From the NCBI GenBank assembly GCA_045107045.1, contig JBGCFR010000078.1:1-13015 (forward strand): a stretch of DNA of 13,015 nucleotides, read 5' to 3'. The position numbers were made by a program, and so were the translations under genes. Positions within the stretch are counted from its first letter, which is position 1. Each line of letters starts with the position of its first letter. Shown here piece by piece: positions 11,945-13,015 of the stretch. The notes below the pieces were generated by a model, which was not told the DNA's origin, did not search any database, and was given only the letters and a program-made list of their open reading frames with translations. This stretch comes from Putridiphycobacter sp045107045. GTDB taxonomy: Bacteria > Bacteroidota > Bacteroidia > Flavobacteriales_D > Crocinitomicaceae.

Positions 11945-13015
11945 ATGAAAACAATTTTTACTTTCGCATTTGCCTTATTTACATTGGTATCTTTTTCTCA
12001 GATAGACGGTACTTGGAAATTAGCCCCAATGGCTCAAGCATTAGGTGTTGGCCCTAGTCAGGGAAATATTACTTGGTGGTCGAATTCAGCGGGTGATGTT
12101 ACTACTAGAGCGTGCCTATTTGACGATTCAATCAAATTTGATGCCGGTGTAATGACGCAGTACATGGATGGTAGTTCATGGATAGAAGTTTGGCAAGGTG
12201 CTGCTGCAGAAGGCTGTGATGTACCGGTTGCACCTCATGACGGTAATCCTTCTACAGCATTTACGTATGCATATGACGCTACTGCTGGTACATTGACAGT
12301 CAATGGAACCGGTGCTCATGTTGGATTACCAAAAGCAACTAATCAAGGGGAATTATCAGCCTCACCTCCTCCTGCTGTACCAACGTCTATAGTGTATGAT
12401 GTTGTGTTTTCAAATAACTCTGATACTATGACCGTTGATTGTAATTTTGGCGGAGGATACTGGCGCTTTGTTTACATTAAAACAAGTGTTGCTACTCCAC
12501 CACCACCTGTGCCTGTTGACATCACATTTAGTGTAGATATGTCTCAGTACAACGGTGCAAGTTCTTTAGCTGATGGCGTTTTTTTAAATGGAACTTTTAA
12601 TAACTGGTGTGGATCATGTAACCCAATGACAGATATGGGGAATGGTCTTTATGAAGTTACAATATCATTGCTTCCGGGTCAAATTGAATACAAATTTACA
12701 GTTAACGACTGGATGACTCAGGAAGCGCTAACCGACGGTGACCCTTGCACTTTAACAACGGGTACAAACATAAATAGAGTTTATAATATTACAACTGATG
12801 CAACTATTCCTACGGTTTGCTGGGAAAGCTGTTCAGGCTGTCCTCTAGGGCTAGAGGATATAAACGAAACTTTCTTACAAATAACACCAAACCCTGTTTC
12901 AAATTCATTTGTATTAAACTTTGAAGGTTCAGTTCAAAATATTTCAATTTTAGATTTATCAGGAAGAATGGTAAGAAATATTGCGAATTATGCGCCAGGT
13001 ACTCAAATTGATGCT
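11945..13015 (+). CDS. Secreted non-catalytic carbohydrate-binding protein with T9SS sorting domain (3' end outside the window)
   Basis: The reading frame is open for 357 codons to the window edge without a stop. Residues 1-19 are a signal peptide (MKTIFTFAFALFTLVSFSQ) with no lipobox. Residues 21-180 form a lipocalin-like beta domain: TWKLAPMAQALGVGPSQG (23-40), WWSNS (44-48), APHDG (96-100), TMTVDCNFGGGYWRFVYIK. A Pro-rich linker follows (183-190). Residues 192-283 resemble a CBM20/48 or glycogen-binding fold (GVFLNGTFNNWCGSC, then LPGQIEYKFTVNDW). Six Cys at 222, 225, 268, 292, 296 and 299 probably form disulfides. From about 309 a type A T9SS C-terminal domain starts (ITPNPVSNSF, then ISILDLSGRMVR) and is cut off; about 25-35 residues may be missing. 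Domains like these recur in marine laminarin-degradation proteins. No glycosidase motif is seen, so it probably binds glucan. It may have its own promoter. Confidence 0.8.
   Translation, partial: MKTIFTFAFALFTLVSFSQIDGTWKLAPMAQALGVGPSQGNITWWSNSAGDVTTRACLFDDSIKFDAGVMTQYMDGSSWIEVWQGAAAEGCDVPVAPHDGNPSTAFTYAYDATAGTLTVNGTGAHVGLPKATNQGELSASPPPAVPTSIVYDVVFSNNSDTMTVDCNFGGGYWRFVYIKTSVATPPPPVPVDITFSVDMSQYNGASSLADGVFLNGTFNNWCGSCNPMTDMGNGLYEVTISLLPGQIEYKFTVNDWMTQEALTDGDPCTLTTGTNINRVYNITTDATIPTVCWESCSGCPLGLEDINETFLQITPNPVSNSFVLNFEGSVQNISILDLSGRMVRNIANYAPGTQIDA

Noticed and set aside
1..13015. tRNA, rRNA, CRISPR array, insertion sequence, integrase or phage genes
   Set aside because: I looked on both strands and saw no cloverleaf, regular repeat-spacer array, terminal inverted repeats or transposase motifs.

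Overview
The window looks like the chromosome of a marine-type member of the Bacteroidota, probably a flavobacterium. The evidence is an AT-rich sequence with A-rich leaders instead of strong Shine-Dalgarno sites, promoter-like TAnnTTTG elements, a SusC/SusD pair, lipoproteins with short signal peptides, and a type IX secretion (T9SS) C-terminal sorting domain at the right edge. No tRNA, rRNA, insertion sequence, CRISPR array or phage gene is visible. The species cannot be named from the sequence.

Left part (1-4844). A lipoprotein of the TM1410/GH114-like TIM-barrel group (70-1062, +) faces a leftward cluster, read in order: a PPOX-type FMN flavoprotein (3303-2698), a small DUF1059-like protein (2598-2359), an AAC(6')-I-like GNAT acetyltransferase (2337-1885) and a DUF2071 protein (1874-1071). 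The last three are 10 and 21 bp apart and are probably cotranscribed. A DUF2721 membrane protein (3430-3837, +) diverges from the flavoprotein and converges on a type I glyceraldehyde-3-phosphate dehydrogenase, gap (4844-3849, -).

Centre (4845-5244). A 400-bp divergent control region lies between gap and the susC-like gene. It holds no gene but contains candidate promoters for both sides, several inverted repeats and two copies of an 11-bp motif, GTCAAAAGTAC.

Right part (5245-13015). This is a polysaccharide utilization locus (PUL): SusC-like TonB-dependent transporter, SusD-like glycan-binding lipoprotein, PKD-domain lipoprotein (probable surface glycan-binding protein) and GH16 endo-glucanase lipoprotein, packed with 2, 16 and 10 bp between genes. 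After a 144-bp gap comes a fifth gene, cut by the window edge. It encodes a secreted non-catalytic protein with an N-terminal lipocalin-like domain, a CBM20/48-like beta-sandwich and a T9SS sorting domain. The GH16 sequence is of the laminarinase type (GEIDIME catalytic motif), so laminarin or a related beta-1,3-glucan is the likely substrate. In this model the GH16 enzyme cuts the chain at the cell surface, SusD and the PKD lipoprotein hold it, and SusC imports oligosaccharides. Exo-acting enzymes such as GH3 or GH17 and a regulator would have to lie outside the window.

Most notable are (1) a short motif, GT(C/A)AAAAGTAC, in four copies confined to the two control regions of the locus, including a tandem 17-bp repeat with a 32-bp period, which suggests a shared operator for gap, the PUL and the last gene; and (2) apparent homology between the C-terminal domain of the PKD lipoprotein and the N-terminal domain of the T9SS-secreted protein. 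Motif copies were found by reading, not by a statistical search.
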